Positions 18,076 through 28,173 are shown, counted from the stretch's first letter. The stretch is 64,000 nucleotides of DNA from Burkholderia gladioli (GCF_000959725.1 NZ_CP009322.1:806001-870000), one strand, 5' to 3'. Notes: generated from the letters alone by a model not told the origin. Translations and numbers: made by a program.

Positions 18076-18537
18076 TTATTCCGAATCGATCGGGGTGCCG
18101 TGGATGTAGTGCTCGAGCTGCTTGATGGTGTCCTGCTGCTCGGCAATCACGCTCTTGACCAAATCGCCGATCGAAATCACGCCGATCAGCTTGCGGTTCT
18201 TGTCGAGTACCGGCAGGTGGCGCATGCGATGCTCGGTCATCAGCGCCATGCATTGGTCGCTGGTTTCCGACGGTTCGACGTAACGCACCTTGACGGTCAT
18301 GATTTCCTCGATGCGCGTGTCCTTGGACGAGCGCTCGAGCAGCACGACCTTGCGCGCGTAGTCGCGCTCGGTGACGATGCCGACGATGTCCTCGCCTTCC
18401 TTCACCACCAGGGCGCCGATGCCCTTGATGGCCATCAGCTTCAAGGCGTCGTAGACGGAATCATTCTTGCCGATCGTGTGCACCGTTTGGCCGGCATCGG
18501 GCTTTGATTTGAGAATATTCGCGACGGTTGTGCTCAT
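18076..18537 (-). CDS. CBS-domain protein
   Basis: Protein of 153 residues made of two CBS motifs (about 8-65 and 75-135): [20 protein letters not shown], then [11 protein letters not shown], and later [20 protein letters not shown]. Stand-alone CBS pairs bind adenine nucleotides and act as energy sensors, but the partner is unknown. Start 18537 is supported by GGAG upstream. It is divergent from ribA, 150 bases away. Confidence 0.88.
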   Translation of the reverse strand: MSTTVANILKSKPDAGQTVHTIGKNDSVYDALKLMAIKGIGALVVKEGEDIVGIVTERDYARKVVLLERSSKDTRIEEIMTVKVRYVEPSETSDQCMALMTEHRMRHLPVLDKNRKLIGVISIGDLVKSVIAEQQDTIKQLEHYIHGTPIDSE

Positions 18538-18687
18538 ACGATCTCCGGAAACCGGGCGCAAGCCATGCCCGGGGGAAGCGGCGTGGAAGTGCCCGCGCGG
18601 GCGGACACCGTGAAGAACGCATTGCGTAGATTAGCGGTAAACTCCGGCTGCGCGCCACTCAGAACATTCCTTAACTCCGATTTTTCG

Positions 18688-19347
<660 letters not shown>

Positions 19348-19696
19348 ATCGCCGAACCCGCAAGAACGGCCGGTGCTGAAGCAGCCCGGCCGTTTTTTCG
19401 TTTACCGCCCTGGTTCGATGTGCGCCGCAGCATATATTTCGCGCGGTGGCGATGCCTGATCCGAGTCGTCATGAACGCGATGGGCGCGCTGTCGCGTCGG
19501 TGGGCGATCGCTTGGATGTGCAGGAACCTGTATCGATCAAGGCAGGGAATGCCGGCGAACCGCTACGCGTCATGCCTTACTGCGGCATCCGTGATGCGTC
19601 GCGATCAGGTACGCGAGATAGACATGGGCGTTAGCGTTCTTTCTCCGCCAGCCTCGGACATGGTGGCGGGTCGCCCGTGTCGTTTGCGTCTTGCGC
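19348..19696. other. Intergenic region after ribA
   Basis: Apart from the ribA terminator this 349-base gap between convergent genes shows nothing I can support; its open frames lack recognisable protein sequence. Confidence 0.4.
19366..19398 (+). terminator. Intrinsic terminator of ribA
   Basis: Stem ACGGCCGG (19366-19373) with CCGGCCGT (19386-19393), loop of 12, then six T. Confidence 0.85.
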
Positions 19697-20272
19697 TCAA
19701 GGCAGCCGGGGCGTGCCGACCCACAGCACCACGGCTTCCTGCCGATGCGGATTGGTCCAGCCGCGCGACCAGGCGGATTTGTAGTGGGCGCTGTCGCCGG
19801 CCCGCAGCAGCACGGTGCCGGAAGCCAGCGCGAGACTCAATTCGCCGGACAGGACGTGCAGGAACTCCTCCCCGGCGCGACCGGGCGTGTCGCCCGGTCC
19901 CGGCTGGTCGGGCGGCAGCCTGAGCAGCCGTGCCTCGAGCTCCTGGTGGGGCGAACCGCGCGTGAGGGCCGCGAAGCGGGTCGCGGAATCGGGCAAGGGC
20001 TGGAAGCTCAACTGCTCGCGACGATGGATCTGGTGCTGTTCCTCGGGCGCGTCCAGCAGATAGCCGACCTCCACGCCGAGCGCGCCGGCGATGCTGTTCA
20101 GCGAGGCCGCCGAGACGCCCGCCAGGCCGCGCTCGACCTGCGAGAGAAACGGCTTGGAAAGATGGGCGCAGGCCGCCAGGCGGTCCAGCGTGTAGTTGAG
20201 CCGCTGCCGCAAGGCGCGGATTTTCGCGCCGAGCCGGATGGCCGGCGTGAGCGGGTCGGATGAGACGTTCAT
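19697..20272 (-). CDS. XRE-family regulator with C-terminal cupin domain
   Basis: Regulator of 191 residues. N-terminal HTH (IRALRQRLNYTLDRLAACAH, then LSKPFLSQVERGLAGVSAAS) is followed by a small cupin barrel (about 110-190; GEEFLHVLSGELSLAL, then LLRAGDSAHYKS) that in this family senses a small metabolite. ATG 20272 is preferred over the upstream TTG. It is divergent from the MocR-type gene at 20879, and a regulatory link to that gene or to the adjacent lyase/transporter genes is plausible. Confidence 0.88.
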   Translation of the reverse strand: MNVSSDPLTPAIRLGAKIRALRQRLNYTLDRLAACAHLSKPFLSQVERGLAGVSAASLNSIAGALGVEVGYLLDAPEEQHQIHRREQLSFQPLPDSATRFAALTRGSPHQELEARLLRLPPDQPGPGDTPGRAGEEFLHVLSGELSLALASGTVLLRAGDSAHYKSAWSRGWTNPHRQEAVVLWVGTPRLP

Positions 20273-20878
20273 GATCGGGGGCGCCAAGGCCGTGCCGGCT
20301 GGCAGCGCAAATCCTCAGGCATGCCAAAGATGTCGGACCTGGCGCCAGATGCGATCGCTCGGTTCGAATTGCTCGCCGGCGGCCGGGACGGACTCCTCGG
20401 TATCGGTGTTCGCGGCGCGGATCGAACGGCACGGCAGCGATCTGCCGGGGCGGGTTGCCTGGCGAGCGCGGGCGGCGCCTGGGCAGGGCGGATGGGCGGC
20501 GGAGGACAGCGGCGTCATGAAGGAGTGTCCGTGGAAGAGGGCAGGCAGGACGATTCTGCGCGGCGGCCCGGCGCGCCGGTAGCCTCAGACGGCGACGGCG
20601 CGACGGACTCACGGCCGTTGCATGCGCATCTGTATTCCTGTTTCGATCACGACAGCGGCAGCCGCCCGGCATCCGCGGGGCACCGCGGCTGTCTCTATCG
20701 CAACAGGGAGACAGATGCGGCAAGCCCGGCGTTGCGACGGTGCAAATGGCCCAGCCTGAGGCTGGTGCCCGGCAGGCACGGGGCGCAAAATGACCGGCCC
20801 GGCGCAGCGCGACCGGGGCAGGGAGCCGGCGCAGGCGCGCTCGGCGGCAGCGATCAAGGCAATCAGGTGGACCGGTAC
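20273..20878. other. Divergent intergenic region, 606 bases
   Basis: Long gap between the XRE-cupin gene and the MocR-type gene. Frames here, including an in-frame extension of the MocR gene, read as arginine/glycine-rich non-coding sequence. No RNA gene, palindrome or terminator stands out. Confidence 0.4.
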
Positions 20879-22321
20879 ATGTGGGATCGATCGACTCGCT
20901 ACGGCGAGCTGGCTTTTCAATTGCAGGAGGAAATCTGCTCGGGACCGCTGAGCCCCGGCGACAAGCTGCCCTCGATTCGCGCCCTGTGCGCGCGTTTCCA
21001 GGCCAGCAGCGCGACGGTTACGCACGCGCTGTATCTGCTGGAGGATGCCGGCATGATCTCGGTGCGCCCGCGCAGCGGTTTCTACGTGCGCGAGCGCTTC
21101 CATGCCGTCGAGCGCCGGCCGCCGGCGCGCGTGCCCGAGGCCTGCCTGCAGCCGGCGCTGCCGGCCCAGCGCGCCCTGCTGCGCTCGCTCGAGGTGCTGG
21201 CCGCGGCGGACCAGCCGATGCTGTTCGCGCGGATCAATCCCGAGCTTTATCCGGCGGTCGCGCTGCAGCGGATCATGACCGAGCAGGCACGCCGCAACCC
21301 GGCCTTCCTGACCGGCTGCCTGATCGGTCCGGACTCGCCGCTGCATCGGCAGCTCGCGCGCCGCGGACGAATCATGGGCTGCGACTGGCATGCCGAGGAC
21401 ATCACCATCACGCTCGCCAACTACGAGGTCTACCGGACCCTGTTCCGCTCGCTGACCCAGCCCGGCCAGACGGTGGCGATCGCCTCGCCCGCGCCCATGA
21501 GGCTGCTGGAGGAACTGGACGAGCACGGTCTCAAGGTGCTGGAGATCCCCTCGCATCCCGAGCATGGCCTGTCGATCGACACGCTCGAGTTCGCCCTGCG
21601 GCGCGAGAAGGTGGCCGCCTGCGCGTTTTCCGCCAACTTCCCGCATCCGACCGGCGGCCAGATGAGCGACGCGGGCAAGCGTCGCGTGGTCGAGCTGCTG
21701 GCCGAGCACGGCGTGCCGCTGATCGAGGACGACCGCAACGGCGATCTCCATTTCGGCGAGAAGCGCCCCTTGCCCTTCAAGGCCTTCGACCGGACCGGAC
21801 TGGTCCATTACTTCTCCGATGTCAGCGGCCTGGTCGGGCACGGCCTGTCGATCGGCTTTGCCGTCACCAACCTGCGCCACGAGTTCGAGCGGATCGCCCA
21901 GCCGCCCGAGCTGTTCCAGTACACGCTGTCGAGCTTCATGGCCAGCGGCCTGTTCGAGCCGCATCTGCGCCGCCTGCGTCAGGCCCTGGCCAGTTATTCC
22001 AGCCAGTACCAGGCGGCGGTGCGCGCGCATTTCCCCCGCGAGGCGCGCAGCTTCGCCGTGTCGGGCGGCCACTGGATGTGGATCGAGCTGCCGCGCGGGT
22101 TCGATACCACGGCCCTGCTGCGGCGCGCCTTGCAGGACGACATCGCGTTTTCGCCGGGCCAGTTGTTCTGCACCGACGGCAGCCTGAACCATTGCCTGCG
22201 GCTCAATACCGGCATGCCGGTGACCGAGGCGGTGGAACGCGATATCGCCGCGCTCGGCGCGATGATCGCCGAACAGCTCACGCAGATGCGCAGCGCTCCG
22301 CGCGAGGCCGACCGGGCCTGA
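20879..22321 (+). CDS. MocR/GntR-type protein with degenerate aminotransferase domain
   Basis: Protein of 480 residues: an N-terminal GntR winged helix (about 1-75; LSPGDKLPSIRALCARFQ) and a class I aminotransferase-like domain (about 110-470). In active relatives the PLP region reads like EDDxYGDLHF ... SSFSKTLAPGYRVGW. Here it reads EDDRNGDLHFG, then HYFSDVSGLVGHGLSIGF: the Schiff-base Lys is Asp (residue 314), the PLP-contacting Tyr is Asn and the phosphate-binding Arg is Ser. PLP catalysis, and probably covalent PLP sensing, should be lost, so it may be a pure ligand-responsive regulator. ATG 20879 has AGGTGG eight bases upstream. Confidence 0.88.
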   Translation: MWDRSTRYGELAFQLQEEICSGPLSPGDKLPSIRALCARFQASSATVTHALYLLEDAGMISVRPRSGFYVRERFHAVERRPPARVPEACLQPALPAQRALLRSLEVLAAADQPMLFARINPELYPAVALQRIMTEQARRNPAFLTGCLIGPDSPLHRQLARRGRIMGCDWHAEDITITLANYEVYRTLFRSLTQPGQTVAIASPAPMRLLEELDEHGLKVLEIPSHPEHGLSIDTLEFALRREKVAACAFSANFPHPTGGQMSDAGKRRVVELLAEHGVPLIEDDRNGDLHFGEKRPLPFKAFDRTGLVHYFSDVSGLVGHGLSIGFAVTNLRHEFERIAQPPELFQYTLSSFMASGLFEPHLRRLRQALASYSSQYQAAVRAHFPREARSFAVSGGHWMWIELPRGFDTTALLRRALQDDIAFSPGQLFCTDGSLNHCLRLNTGMPVTEAVERDIAALGAMIAEQLTQMRSAPREADRA

Positions 22322-22324
22322 CGG

Positions 22325-22378
22325 CGGCACGAGAGGCACGAGAGGCACGAGCGGCACGAGCGGCACGAGCGGCACGAG
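22325..22378 (+). repeat. Tandem 9-bp repeat, six units
   Basis: Six copies of (C/A)GGCACGAG directly after the stop of the MocR-type gene. In the frame of the following CoA-transferase remnant they read as Gly-Thr-Ser/Arg repeats. Probably generated by slippage at a deletion junction. Confidence 0.85.
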
Positions 22379-22394
22379 CGGCGCCGGCGGCACC

Positions 22395-22547
22395 ATGCCC
22401 GGCATCGTGCCGAAGTTGTCGGATACGCCCGGCGCGGTGAACTGGCAGGGCCCGGCGCTCGGCGAGCACACCGCCGACGTGCTGGCGGGCCTGGGCTTCG
22501 GCGAGGCCGAGATCGCGCGGCTGCGTGAACAGGGGGCGGTGCAGTGA
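22395..22547 (+). pseudogene. C-terminal remnant of a CaiB/BaiF-type CoA-transferase
   Basis: A 50-codon in-frame stretch (MPGIVPKLSDTPGAVNWQ, then GPALGEHTADVLAGLGFGEA, ending REQGAVQ) matches the conserved last part of family III CoA-transferases. The catalytic remainder is missing: directly upstream are tandem repeats and then the MocR-type gene. Its stop overlaps the GTG start of the HMG-CoA-lyase-like gene, as expected if an intact transferase once preceded the lyase in an operon. It might also be translated as a short peptide for coupling. Confidence 0.75.
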
Positions 22548-23575
22548 GCGCGAATCTCAACCCGAACCTCAACCCGAACCTCAACCCGAACCTCAACCCG
22601 AACCTCGACGCCAAGGACCTGCATCCGGTCAGCCTGCGCATGGCGGCCGATACCCTGGTGGTGCAGGAAGTGTCACCGCGCGACGGCCTGCAGATCGAAC
22701 CGAAATGGGTCGAGACGGCCGACAAGATCGCGCTGATCGATTCCCTCTCGCAGCTCGGCTTCACGCGCATCGAGGCCGGCTCCTTCGTCTCGCCCAAGGC
22801 GATCCCGGCGCTGCGCGACGGCGACGAGGTGTTTCGCGGCATCCGCCGCGTGCCCGGCGTGACCTACGTGGCGCTGATCCCGAACGCGAAGGGTGCCGAG
22901 CGCGCGCTGGCCGCGCGCGCCGACGAGCTGAACCTGGTGATGTCGGCCAGCCAGACCCACAACCGCGCCAACATGCGCATGAGCTGCGAGAACTCGCTGG
23001 CCGGCTTCGGCGACATCGTCGGCCTGGTGCAGGGCGCGCGCGTCTCGCTCAACGGCACGGTGGCGACCGCCTTCGGCTGCCCCTTCGAGGGGCGCATCGA
23101 CGAGAACCGCGTGCTGCACCTGGTCGACGCCTATCGCGAACTGGGGATCGGCGGCATCACGCTGGCCGATACCACCGGCATGGCCAACCCGCGGCAGGTC
23201 ACGCGGCTGGTGGCGCGGGTGCTGGACCTGGTGCCGGCCTCGGCGCTGACCCTGCATTTCCACGACACGCGCGGGCTCGGCCTGGCCAACGTGCTGGCCG
23301 CCTACGAGGCCGGTGCGCGCCGCTTCGACGCCTCGCTGGGCGGCCTCGGCGGCTGCCCGTTCGCGCCCGGCGCGTCCGGCAACATCTGCACCGAGGATCT
23401 CGTGAACCTGTGCGACGAGATGGAGATCCCCAACACCATCGACCTGGCGCGGCTGCTGCCGCTGTCGCGCACGCTGCCGGCCCTGGTCGGCCACGAGGTG
23501 CCGGGGCAGGTGGCGAAGGCGGGCCGCAACACCGACCTGCATCCGGCGCCGGCCTACGTGGCGGAAATCGCCTGA
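22544..23575 (+). CDS. Hydroxymethylglutaryl-CoA lyase-like enzyme
   Basis: TIM-barrel acyl-CoA lyase of 343 residues, DRE-TIM family. Catalytic and metal segments: VSPRDGLQ (Asp), FHDTRG (His) and GGLGGCPFAPGASGN (Cys). The family cleaves 3-hydroxy-3-methylglutaryl-CoA or related acyl-CoAs such as citramalyl-CoA; next to a CoA-transferase remnant and an MFS carrier, the second class is plausible. The first 20 residues are an Asn-Leu-Asn-Pro repeat absent from the family; translation may really begin at ATG 22640 just before the conserved core. Confidence 0.9.
   Translation: MSANLNPNLNPNLNPNLNPNLDAKDLHPVSLRMAADTLVVQEVSPRDGLQIEPKWVETADKIALIDSLSQLGFTRIEAGSFVSPKAIPALRDGDEVFRGIRRVPGVTYVALIPNAKGAERALAARADELNLVMSASQTHNRANMRMSCENSLAGFGDIVGLVQGARVSLNGTVATAFGCPFEGRIDENRVLHLVDAYRELGIGGITLADTTGMANPRQVTRLVARVLDLVPASALTLHFHDTRGLGLANVLAAYEAGARRFDASLGGLGGCPFAPGASGNICTEDLVNLCDEMEIPNTIDLARLLPLSRTLPALVGHEVPGQVAKAGRNTDLHPAPAYVAEIA
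22553..22600 (+). repeat. Tandem 12-bp repeat at the lyase N terminus
   Basis: Four copies of AA(C/T)CTCAACCCG encoding NLNP units. The copies are nearly identical, so the array is recent and probably prone to slippage; being a multiple of three it keeps frame. Confidence 0.85.
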
Positions 23576-23720
23576 GGGCTGGCGGCGCCGGCGCCGCCAG
23601 CGCCAGCCGGCCGATCGTTTCAGATGAGCTGAAGTCCCGACGTTTCACCGTATCAACGAGCTACGGCATCCCAACCAATTCGACCGGACGGCCCTCCGCC
23701 AGTCCGGCCTGGAGACAAAC

Positions 23721-25058
23721 ATGGCAAGCAGCAGCGCAATCGCATCGGACGGCCGCGAGGCCGGCAGCGAAACCGGCATCGCGGTAATCCGCAAGGTAGC
23801 CTGGCGGCTCATGCCGCTGATCATGATCTGCTACCTGTTCGCGTTCTTCGACCGCATCAACATCAGCTTCGCGAAGTTCCAGCTGCAGGGCGACCTCGGC
23901 CTGTCCGACACCGCCTACGGGCTCGGCGCGAGCCTGTTCGTGATCGGCTACGTGCTGTTCGAGGTGCCGAGCAACATGCTGCTCTATCGCGTCGGCGCGC
24001 GGCGCTGGATCGCGCGGATCATGATCTCCTGGGGCATCGCCACCGCGGCGATGGTGTTCGTCCATACCGAATGGCAGTTCTACGGGCTGCGCTTCGTGAT
24101 CGGCGCGATGGAGGCCGGCTTCGCGCCGGGCGTGCTCTATTACCTGACGCTGTGGTTCCCGCCCAGCCATCGCGGCCGCATCACCTCGCTGCTGTTCCTG
24201 GCCTCGGCCTTCTCGGGCCTGGTGGGCGCGCCGGCCGCCGGGCTCGTGCTCGGCCATCTGAACGGCGCGCTGGGCATGCCGGGCTGGCACTGGCTGTTCC
24301 TGCTCGGCGGCGTGCCCTGCGTGCTGCTCGGCGTGCTGGTGATGGTCCAGCTCAAGGACCGCATCGAGGACGCGTCCTGGCTGTCGGGCAACGAGAAGGC
24401 CTGGCTCGCCGGGCAGATCGCGCAGCAGAGCCGTCATCCGCAGGGCGGCCATTCGCTGCTCGGCGCGCTCAGGACGCCCGGTTTCCTGATGCTGGGCCTG
24501 GTCTACTTCCTGATCCAGATCGCGTCCTACGGGCTCAACTTCTGGGCGCCGCACCTGATCCGCACCGCCGGCACGCAGAATCCCACCCTGATCGGCCTGC
24601 TGACCTCGGTGCCCTATATCGCCGGCGCGATCGCGATGGTCACGGTGGGGCGCCTGTCGGATGCGAGCGGCGAGCGGCGCAAGTACGTGGTGGCCTTGCT
24701 GTTGATGGCGAGCGTCGGCTTCTTCGCGGCCGGCTACTTCGACCGCCAGACCACCTTGCTGCTGGTCGCGCTGGCGGTGATCGGCGCCGGCGTGGTGGCC
24801 TCGATCCCGGCCTTCTGGGCGCTGCCGCCCAAGCTCGTGACCGGCGCCGGCGCGGCGGGCGGCATCGCGGTGATCAACACGCTCGGGCAACTGGGCGGGA
24901 TCGTCAGCCCGGTGATGGTCGGCCGGGTGCGCGACCTGACCGGCTCCACCACCCCGGCGCTCTACGTGATCGCGCTGCTGAGCCTGGTCTGCGCGCTGCT
25001 GGTGGCCTATGCGCTGCCGGCCTCGCTGCGCGAGCGGGATGCGCGCCTCGAGCGCTGA
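23721..25058 (+). CDS. MFS transporter, anion:cation symporter type
   Basis: Inner-membrane carrier of 445 residues with twelve predicted helices. The early segment FFDRINISFAKFQL and the loop EVPSNMLLYRVGAR are typical of the ACS family, which imports organic acids such as phthalate, tartrate or 4-hydroxyphenylacetate. It follows the lyase gene by 145 bases and may supply the acid whose CoA ester the lyase cleaves. A strong terminator follows. Confidence 0.9.
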   Translation: MASSSAIASDGREAGSETGIAVIRKVAWRLMPLIMICYLFAFFDRINISFAKFQLQGDLGLSDTAYGLGASLFVIGYVLFEVPSNMLLYRVGARRWIARIMISWGIATAAMVFVHTEWQFYGLRFVIGAMEAGFAPGVLYYLTLWFPPSHRGRITSLLFLASAFSGLVGAPAAGLVLGHLNGALGMPGWHWLFLLGGVPCVLLGVLVMVQLKDRIEDASWLSGNEKAWLAGQIAQQSRHPQGGHSLLGALRTPGFLMLGLVYFLIQIASYGLNFWAPHLIRTAGTQNPTLIGLLTSVPYIAGAIAMVTVGRLSDASGERRKYVVALLLMASVGFFAAGYFDRQTTLLLVALAVIGAGVVASIPAFWALPPKLVTGAGAAGGIAVINTLGQLGGIVSPVMVGRVRDLTGSTTPALYVIALLSLVCALLVAYALPASLRERDARLER

Positions 25059-25082
25059 GGCGCCGTCGATCGATCGTGCTCG

Positions 25083-25115
25083 AAAAAATGCCGCCCCCGA
25101 AGGGGCGGCATTTTT
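25083..25115 (+). terminator. Bidirectional intrinsic terminator
   Basis: Stem ATGCCGCCCC (25088-25097) with GGGGCGGCAT (25102-25111), loop CGAA, with A and T runs on the two sides. It serves the MFS gene and the convergent phosphoesterase gene. Confidence 0.9.
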
Positions 25116-25133
25116 GCATGTCGAGCCGGCGAC

Positions 25134-26300
25134 TCACTGCGCGGCGCGGCCGGCCACCAGTTTGACGCGCGTGATTTCCGAGGGCGCGCCGAAGCGCTTG
25201 GGCGGGCCCCAGTAGCCGGTACCGCGGCTGGTATAGACCCACAGTCCGTTCAGGCGCGCCAGCCCCGAGACGAAGGGCTGCTGCAGCGGCACGAAGAAAT
25301 TCCAGGGGAAGAACTGCCCGCCGTGGGTGTGGCCCGAGAGCTGCAGCGTGAAGCCGGCATCGGCCGCCGCGTTGGCGCTGCGCGGCTGGTGCGCGAGCAG
25401 CACGCGCAGCCGCACGTCGGCGGGCGCGCCCGCCAGCGCCGCGCTCGGGTCGCTGCGATGGGCGGGATCGAAGCTGCCGGCGGAGTAGTCGGTCACGCCG
25501 GCCAGCACCAGTCGCCCGTCGCCGTGCTCGATGGTGCGATGCTCGTTCATCAGCACGTCCAGGCCGATGCGGCGGAATTCGGCCACCCAGGCATCCGCGC
25601 CCGAGTAGTACTCGTGGTTGCCGGTCACCACGAAGGCGCCGTGCCGCGCGCGCAGCGCGCCCAGCGGCGCGGCATGGCCCGCCAGGCGCGCCACGCTGCC
25701 GTCCACCACGTCGCCGGTGACGGCGATCAGGTCCGGCTGCAGGCGGTTCACCGCGTTGACGATCGCCTCGACGTAGCCGCGCTTGATGGTCGGCCCGACG
25801 TGGATGTCGCTGATCTGCACGATCGTGAAGCCGTCCAGCGAGGCCGGCAGGTCGTCGATCGGCACCTCGACCTCGACCACGCGCGCCAGGCGCCGCGCGT
25901 TGAAGAAGCCGATCGCGCTGGCCGCGAAGGCCAGCAGCGGCACGGCGTCGGCGGTGAGGGCGCGCCAGTGCGCGAGCGAGACGGTATGTGGCGCCAGCGC
26001 GTCGAGCGTCAGCAGCGAGGCGAGCAGCAGGTCGCGCGCCAGCGTGAGCACCAGCAGCGAGGAGAAGAAACCCATCTCGAGCAGGCCGATCCAGGCCACG
26101 CGGTCTCCGAGCGGCTGCCGCTCGAAGGTGCGCGAGAGCATGCCGAGGGGGATCACGAGGCAGGAGGCGACCAGCCAGAGCACGGCGGGAATGCGCGCGG
26201 CGCTCGAGCTGAAATCGGGAATCAGGCGGAAGCCGACATAGACGTGGAACAGCACGCCGAAAGTAATCAGCCGCAGCAGGAAGGCGGAGATGCGTCGCAT
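25134..26300 (-). CDS. Membrane-anchored calcineurin-like metallophosphoesterase
   Basis: Protein of 388 residues with three to four N-terminal membrane helices (about 1-140) and a metallophosphoesterase domain (about 150-388). All metal motifs are present: ISDIHVGP (D, H), TGDVVDG (D), GNHEYYSG (N, H), LLAHQPRS (H) and SGHTHGGQF (H, H). Relatives include YkuE/YaeI-type phosphodiesterases, YaeI being proposed to act on lipid-like substrates; the actual substrate is unknown. Confidence 0.9.
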   Translation of the reverse strand: MRRISAFLLRLITFGVLFHVYVGFRLIPDFSSSAARIPAVLWLVASCLVIPLGMLSRTFERQPLGDRVAWIGLLEMGFFSSLLVLTLARDLLLASLLTLDALAPHTVSLAHWRALTADAVPLLAFAASAIGFFNARRLARVVEVEVPIDDLPASLDGFTIVQISDIHVGPTIKRGYVEAIVNAVNRLQPDLIAVTGDVVDGSVARLAGHAAPLGALRARHGAFVVTGNHEYYSGADAWVAEFRRIGLDVLMNEHRTIEHGDGRLVLAGVTDYSAGSFDPAHRSDPSAALAGAPADVRLRVLLAHQPRSANAAADAGFTLQLSGHTHGGQFFPWNFFVPLQQPFVSGLARLNGLWVYTSRGTGYWGPPKRFGAPSEITRVKLVAGRAAQ

Positions 26301-26642
26301 GGTGGCAGCAGCGGAAGTGAGGCGGGGAACGGGGCGGCGCCGCAGCGGGAGCGTCGGCGCCGGGGGCGAAGCGGGAAAACGGGCGCCTCGCGCGAGGGCG
26401 CGGCGCCTGGGTGGGCGAGCCGGTCGAGCGGGGCGGGCGGCGTGGCTCGGGCGGGCGAGGGCGCGTGGCGCATGCGCGGGCGAGGACGGCCGCCAGGTGG
26501 CGCGTCGATGCCCGCGCCCGGCGTCGTCGTGCCAGCGCTTGCGCCGCGGATTCCGAAGCCGGTTCCGCGGCGGCCGATGCCGAATCTCGTGCCGCTCGTC
26601 ATGGTGTGCCGCCTGCCGTCGCCTGCCGGCGGCGGCGCGCGC
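26301..26642. other. Intergenic region without a supported gene
   Basis: This 342-base stretch between two minus-strand genes is very GC- and Arg-codon-rich in all frames, with no recognisable protein, RNA or hairpin signal. It presumably carries the phosphoesterase promoter. Confidence 0.4.
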
Positions 26643-27227
26643 TTACTCGATCCGCGCGGCTTCGTCGAAGGCGAAACGCGGGCTGCGCGGGAACAGGCCC
26701 TTCTCGTCGCCGTAGCCGAGGTTGACCAGGAAGTTGGCCTTGATCCGCGTGCCGGCGAAGAAGGCTTGCTCGACCTTGGCGGCATCGAAGCCCGACATCG
26801 CGCCGGTGTCGAGGCCCAAGGCGCGCGCGGCGAGGATCAGGTAGGCGCCCTGCAGCGAGGAATTGCGGAACGCGGTGGCCTCGATCAGCGCGTCGTTGCC
26901 GGCGAACCAGCTGCGCGCGTCGGCGTGCGGGAACAGCTTGGGCAACTGCTCGTGGAAGTCCATGTCCATGCCGACGATCACCGTGACCGGCGCGCTCATG
27001 GTCTTGTCGATATTGCCCTCGGCGAGCGCGGGCTTGAGCTTGGCCTTCGCTTCCGGCGACTTCACGAACACGAAGCGAGCCGGGCTGGAGTTGGCCGAGG
27101 TGGGGGCCCACAGCGTCAGTTCGACGAGCTGCCTGAGCAGGGCGTCGTCGACCGGCTTCGGCAGCCAGGCGTTGTGGGTGCGGGCGGTGCGGAACAACTG
27201 GTCCAATGCGGAATCGGAAAGCATCAT
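26643..27227 (-). CDS. Nitroreductase-family protein, RutE-like (malonic semialdehyde reductase)
   Basis: Flavin enzyme of 194 residues. Sequence features such as [20 protein letters not shown], then [32 protein letters not shown] and [14 protein letters not shown] match the RutE/HadB branch, whose RutE member reduces malonic semialdehyde to 3-hydroxypropionate in pyrimidine breakdown. No rut operon is nearby, so the substrate could be another small enal or quinone. Two adjacent Met codons (27227, 27224) are possible starts. Confidence 0.88.
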   Translation of the reverse strand: MMLSDSALDQLFRTARTHNAWLPKPVDDALLRQLVELTLWAPTSANSSPARFVFVKSPEAKAKLKPALAEGNIDKTMSAPVTVIVGMDMDFHEQLPKLFPHADARSWFAGNDALIEATAFRNSSLQGAYLILAARALGLDTGAMSGFDAAKVEQAFFAGTRIKANFLVNLGYGDEKGLFPRSPRFAFDEAARIE

Positions 27228-27344
27228 CGATCGATCTTGAAAGGGATGGGCTCGATGCCCGGTTGACGGGATGCCGGGGCCGCGCGGCAGCTTGCGGCCC
27301 GGGCGCCATCCCGCGATGATAGCCGGATGCGAGGATTCTCACCG

Positions 27345-27950
27345 ATGGACGATCTGTTCGACACGCCGCCCGAGCCCGAACTCGACTGGTATCCCGACTG
27401 GCTGCCGCGCGAGCGCGCCGACGCGTTTTTCGCGCGCCTGCTCGCCGAGGTGGACTGGCGGCAGCAGTCGATCCGCACGCCGCGCGGGCCGGTGCCGATG
27501 CCGCGGCTCACCGCCTGGCAGGGCGAGCCGGAGGCGGTCTATGTGTATTCCGGCATCCGCAACGTGCCGGCGCCGTGGACCGAGGCGGTGGCCGAACTGC
27601 GCCGGCTTGCCGAGGCCACCTGCGGGGCACGCTTCAACAGCGTGCTGCTGAACCGCTACCGCTCGGGCAGCGACAGCATGAGCTGGCACAGCGACAACGA
27701 ACCCGAGCTCGGCGAGGCGCCCGTGATCGCCTCGCTGAGCCTGGGCGCCACGCGCGTGTTCGACCTGCGCCACGACGCCAGCCGCGCGCTGCGCGCCTAC
27801 CGGCTCACGCACGGCAGCCTGCTGGTGATGCGCGGCGCCACCCAGCGCGACTGGCGCCACCGCGTCGCCAAGGCGCCGGCGGTGCAGGGCGAGCGCCTCA
27901 ATCTCACCTTCCGCCTGGTCGGGCCGCGCCGCGCGCTGGCGGCTAGCTGA
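27345..27950 (+). CDS. AlkB-like Fe(II)/2-oxoglutarate dioxygenase
   Basis: About 201 residues with the AlkB-homologue (2OG-Fe) fold: WHSDNEPELG (iron ligands H and D), HRV (second His) and RLNLTFR (Arg pair binding 2-oxoglutarate). This class repairs alkylated bases; the short bacterial form with NRYRSGSDSMSWHSD resembles the human ALKBH2/3 branch. Start 27345 has GCGAGG ten bases upstream; ATG 27327 is an alternative adding six residues. Confidence 0.88.
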   Translation: MDDLFDTPPEPELDWYPDWLPRERADAFFARLLAEVDWRQQSIRTPRGPVPMPRLTAWQGEPEAVYVYSGIRNVPAPWTEAVAELRRLAEATCGARFNSVLLNRYRSGSDSMSWHSDNEPELGEAPVIASLSLGATRVFDLRHDASRALRAYRLTHGSLLVMRGATQRDWRHRVAKAPAVQGERLNLTFRLVGPRRALAAS

Positions 27951-28173
27951 CGGCGCCGTCAGCGAAACGTCAGTCGCGCGACCCGCGCCGGCCGGTATGG
28001 TGGCCCGATCCGGCCCGAAGGCCCGTCCGGGAACGGCTGGGAACGGCCAGCGGCCGGCCCGCCGATGGCCGAACGCGCAAGGATGCGCGCAACGCGCGAG
28101 AATGCAGGCTGCGCTGCTGCGGCGAGAACGAACCCGGCGCGCGAGCGCCACCGAATCACCACCCGAGGATTTC

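Noticed and set aside
22553..22600. CRISPR or similar repeat array
   Set aside because: Units are 9 and 12 bases with no spacers; they are simple tandem repeats.
20609..22624. A 671-codon antisense frame over the MocR-type gene and the repeats
   Set aside because: Shadow frame; the plus-strand protein has clear family motifs.
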